A DNA stretch of 42,099 nt, taken from Bacteroidales bacterium (GTDB taxonomy: Bacteria > Bacteroidota > Bacteroidia > Bacteroidales > UBA932). Below, piece by piece: positions 40,478 through 42,099 of the stretch. The position numbers and the translations under genes were made by a program. Each line of letters opens with the position of its first letter. The stretch's first letter is position 1. The stretch lies in the NCBI GenBank assembly GCA_017558775.1, contig JAFYTP010000014.1, positions 1 through 42,099 on the forward strand, given 5' to 3'. The notes beneath the pieces are model-generated. The model did no database searches, was not told the DNA's origin, and was given only the letters and a program-made list of their open reading frames with translations.

Positions 40478-41950
40478 ATGCGGAAATGGATGTTTTCCGG
40501 GGCTCTTCTGCTGACGTGCCTCGGGCTGCAGGCGCAGTCGCTGCAGCAAAAAGTCGATCAGGCGGTCACCGCCGAACCGCTGAAAGGGGCGGTCGTGGGG
40601 GCGATGGTCCAGGATATGTCCGGACACGTCGTCGCGCAGCGCGAGGCGGGGCGGCGGATGGTGCCGGCGTCGAACATGAAGCTCATCACCACAGGAACGG
40701 CCCTGCACGCCCTCGGCCCCGGTTTCCAGTTCGAGACGGGCATCGGTTACACCGGTGAGGTCGATGCGGACGGCACCCTGCACGGAGACGTGTACATCGT
40801 GGGCGGGGGAGACCCCACCATCGGCGTGGCCGATACGGTCGCCGTGAAGCCCGAGTCGCTGTTCTGGCGCTGGAAGTCGCTCCTGAAGGACGCAGGAATC
40901 AGCCGCATCGACGGTCGCATCATCGGCGACGGCCGGGCCTATGAGGGACACCTGGAAAACCAGAGCTGGTCCTACGACGACACGGGCACCTATTACGGCG
41001 CCGGCTGCAACGCCCTCAGCTTTTACGAGAACGCCATCGACTATGTGGTATCGGCGGGCGTGGAAGGCGCCCCGGTTAAGGTAACCCAGCGCTATCCCGA
41101 AACGCCCTGGATGCACTTCGGCAACCTGACATCGACAGGGCCCAAGGGCACCGGCAACAGCCTCTATCTTTATACCACCGACCTGGCGCCTTACGCGGAG
41201 ATGCGTGGCACTTTTGCCGTGGACCGGAAACAGAAGCTGGAACATTTTGCGAACAAGTACGGCGCCCTGACCTGCGCCTACTATTTCTGGCAGAACCTGC
41301 GCGGCACCGGCTGGGAAGTCTCCGGCGGTTATGCCGACATCGACCGTGGCGGCTATGTCCGCGGGCGGGATTTTGTTCCTGTCGATAAGGCCGGCACGCC
41401 GAAGCTGGTGGGGACATCCGCCTCGCCGGTCCTGTCCCGGATCGTCCGCCAGACCAATGTCAACAGCGACAATTTCTATGCGGAGGCCATCTTCCGCCAG
41501 ATGGGCGAAAGGGCTTCTGGCATCGCGGTTTATGACAGCTGCCGCGTGGCGGTGGCGGATGTGCTGGAGAGTCTGGTTCCCGGCACCCTCGATGGTCTGC
41601 GCATGGAAGACGGCAGCGGTTTGTCGCGCCTGAATACCGTATCGCCAGCCTTCCTGGCAGGCTTCCTTCGGGCGATGACCCGCTCCCGCGGCTTCGACGC
41701 CTTCCTCGCCAGTCTCCCGAAACCCGGCGAGGGCACATTGGCCACCCTGCTGCCCAAACTCCCGGCTGACCAGAAGGCCCGCGTCCGCGTCAAGAGCGGC
41801 TCCATGGACGGCGTCCTCTGCTACAGCGGCTATATCCTCGACGAAAGCGGAAAACCTAAATTTGTTTTCTCGTTGATGGTCAATGGCGCCACGGCCAAAA
41901 CGGCCGTTTTGCGGGATACTTTGGGCGCCTTAATCGAAGGGTTATTGTAG
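40478..41950 (+). CDS. dacB: D-alanyl-D-alanine carboxypeptidase/endopeptidase (PBP4 family)
   Basis: This class C, low-molecular-weight penicillin-binding protein trims or cuts peptidoglycan cross-links in the periplasm. The 490-residue protein has a signal peptide ending LGLQAQ. The three active-site motifs are SxxK in PASNMKL (Ser65, Lys68), SxN in NVNSDNFYAE and KSG in RVKSGSMDG. The large insert between SxxK and SxN (GGGDPTIG, the RIDGRIIGD segment) is typical of PBP4/DacB. The final RDTLGALIEGLL is a common C-terminus. The start ATG 40478 gives a good signal peptide and follows the -7 box by 4 nt. Confidence 0.95.
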   Translation: MRKWMFSGALLLTCLGLQAQSLQQKVDQAVTAEPLKGAVVGAMVQDMSGHVVAQREAGRRMVPASNMKLITTGTALHALGPGFQFETGIGYTGEVDADGTLHGDVYIVGGGDPTIGVADTVAVKPESLFWRWKSLLKDAGISRIDGRIIGDGRAYEGHLENQSWSYDDTGTYYGAGCNALSFYENAIDYVVSAGVEGAPVKVTQRYPETPWMHFGNLTSTGPKGTGNSLYLYTTDLAPYAEMRGTFAVDRKQKLEHFANKYGALTCAYYFWQNLRGTGWEVSGGYADIDRGGYVRGRDFVPVDKAGTPKLVGTSASPVLSRIVRQTNVNSDNFYAEAIFRQMGERASGIAVYDSCRVAVADVLESLVPGTLDGLRMEDGSGLSRLNTVSPAFLAGFLRAMTRSRGFDAFLASLPKPGEGTLATLLPKLPADQKARVRVKSGSMDGVLCYSGYILDESGKPKFVFSLMVNGATAKTAVLRDTLGALIEGLL

Positions 41951-41970
41951 TTTTTCAGAAAAAGAATAGT

Positions 41971-41978
41971 TACCTTTG
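41971..41978 (+). promoter_or_regulatory. -7 box upstream of atpD (TACCTTTG)
   Basis: A perfect TAnnTTTG match lies 20 nt before the atpD ATG at 41999. The usual -33 TTTG is not clear; a TTG at 41945-41947 is 23 nt upstream. Confidence 0.6.
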
Positions 41979-41998
41979 TGGTTCCAAAACAGCAGCCT

Positions 41999-42099
41999 AT
42001 GGCAATGAGTTCTACAGGATATATCACCCAGGTGGTGGGACCGGTGGTGGACGTTCATTTCACCCTGGAAAAAGGCGGGGACCTGCCCCGGATCCATGA
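41999..42099 (+). CDS. atpD: F-type ATP synthase beta subunit, N-terminal fragment (runs off window)
   Basis: The 33 codons present read MAMSSTGYITQVVGPVVDVHF and continue to PRIH at the edge. The pattern GxIxQVxGPVVDVxF is the conserved N-terminal beta-barrel of the catalytic beta subunit of F1 ATP synthase, with no signal peptide. An in-frame ATG at 42005 could also be used. The gene has its own -7 box and follows the PBP4 gene by 48 nt. Bacteroidetes often have atpD-atpC at the head of the atp operon, so atpC may follow outside the window. Confidence 0.9.
   Translation, partial: MAMSSTGYITQVVGPVVDVHFTLEKGGDLPRIH

Noticed and set aside
39212-41245. Long open frame continuing upstream of the beta-helix lipoprotein on the minus strand (antisense to galE and the PBP4 gene)
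   Set aside because: The lipoprotein signal at 39211 gives a natural start, and the upstream part is low-complexity His/Gly/Val-rich shadow of two clearly coding plus-strand genes.
41951-41965. TTTTTC-A-GAAAAA as terminator of the PBP4 gene
   Set aside because: The stem is only A-T rich with a minimal loop and no following T-run, too weak to call.
1-42099. CRISPR arrays, tRNA/rRNA genes, insertion sequences, prophage or integrative element genes
   Set aside because: I scanned by eye for regular direct repeats, clover-leaf 3' ends and transposase or integrase motifs and saw none that could be supported.

Overview
The window is chromosomal DNA of a high-GC member of the Bacteroidales. Three things support this: two SusC/SusD pairs, Bacteroidetes-type promoters (-7 box TAnnTTTG, in one case with a well-spaced -33 TTTG), and many lipoproteins of Bacteroidetes type. 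The GC-rich coding style would fit gut or rumen lineages such as the RC9/UBA932 group, but that placement is inference. I saw no rRNA, tRNA, CRISPR array, transposase or phage gene. No gene-free gap exceeds about 210 bases.

Region 1 (1-10.2 kb) is housekeeping. A partial periplasmic Gly-rich protein and ispF lie on the minus strand. Divergent from them is a tightly overlapping plus-strand operon: small membrane protein, mutL, rhomboid protease, EEP-family phosphohydrolase, threonylcarbamoyl-AMP synthase, rsmE and a YfcE-like phosphodiesterase. An Ala-rich mini-lipoprotein with a textbook promoter follows, then radA with a membrane-anchored peptide deformylase. A radical SAM protein is convergent to these.

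Region 2 (10.3-11.9 kb) is a visibly AT-richer single gene for a cytosolic ComEC-type metallo-beta-lactamase-fold hydrolase. It has its own promoter and terminator and looks like an acquired accessory gene.

Region 3 (11.9-34.1 kb) is glycan and glycoprotein utilisation. A GH43 lipoprotein is divergent from a CE15-type esterase. Next comes a one-piece membrane regulator (Reg_prop propeller, Y_Y_Y domain, TM segment, AraC HTH). It precedes susC, susD, a basic-secretory-protein-type metallopeptidase, a discoidin-calpain cysteine peptidase lipoprotein, a DUF4302-like lipoprotein and a GH92 alpha-mannosidase. Together these suggest a locus that takes apart mannose-bearing glycoproteins, peptide and glycan alike. 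A second, enzyme-less susC-susD pair runs convergently and shares a bidirectional terminator with it.

Region 4 (34.2-39.2 kb) has a small conserved protein and then a minus-strand operon: secreted YD-like protein, VTC-type polyphosphate polymerase, DUF4956 membrane protein and DUF2490 outer-membrane protein. A Cthe_2159-like beta-helix lipoprotein lies directly upstream. The set spans cytoplasm to outer membrane and could be an envelope system for making and exporting an anionic polymer. Region 5 (39.3-42.1 kb) has galE, a PBP4-type D,D-carboxypeptidase and the start of atpD.

Several promoters here place the -7 box only 4-7 nt before the start codon, which suggests leaderless transcripts.
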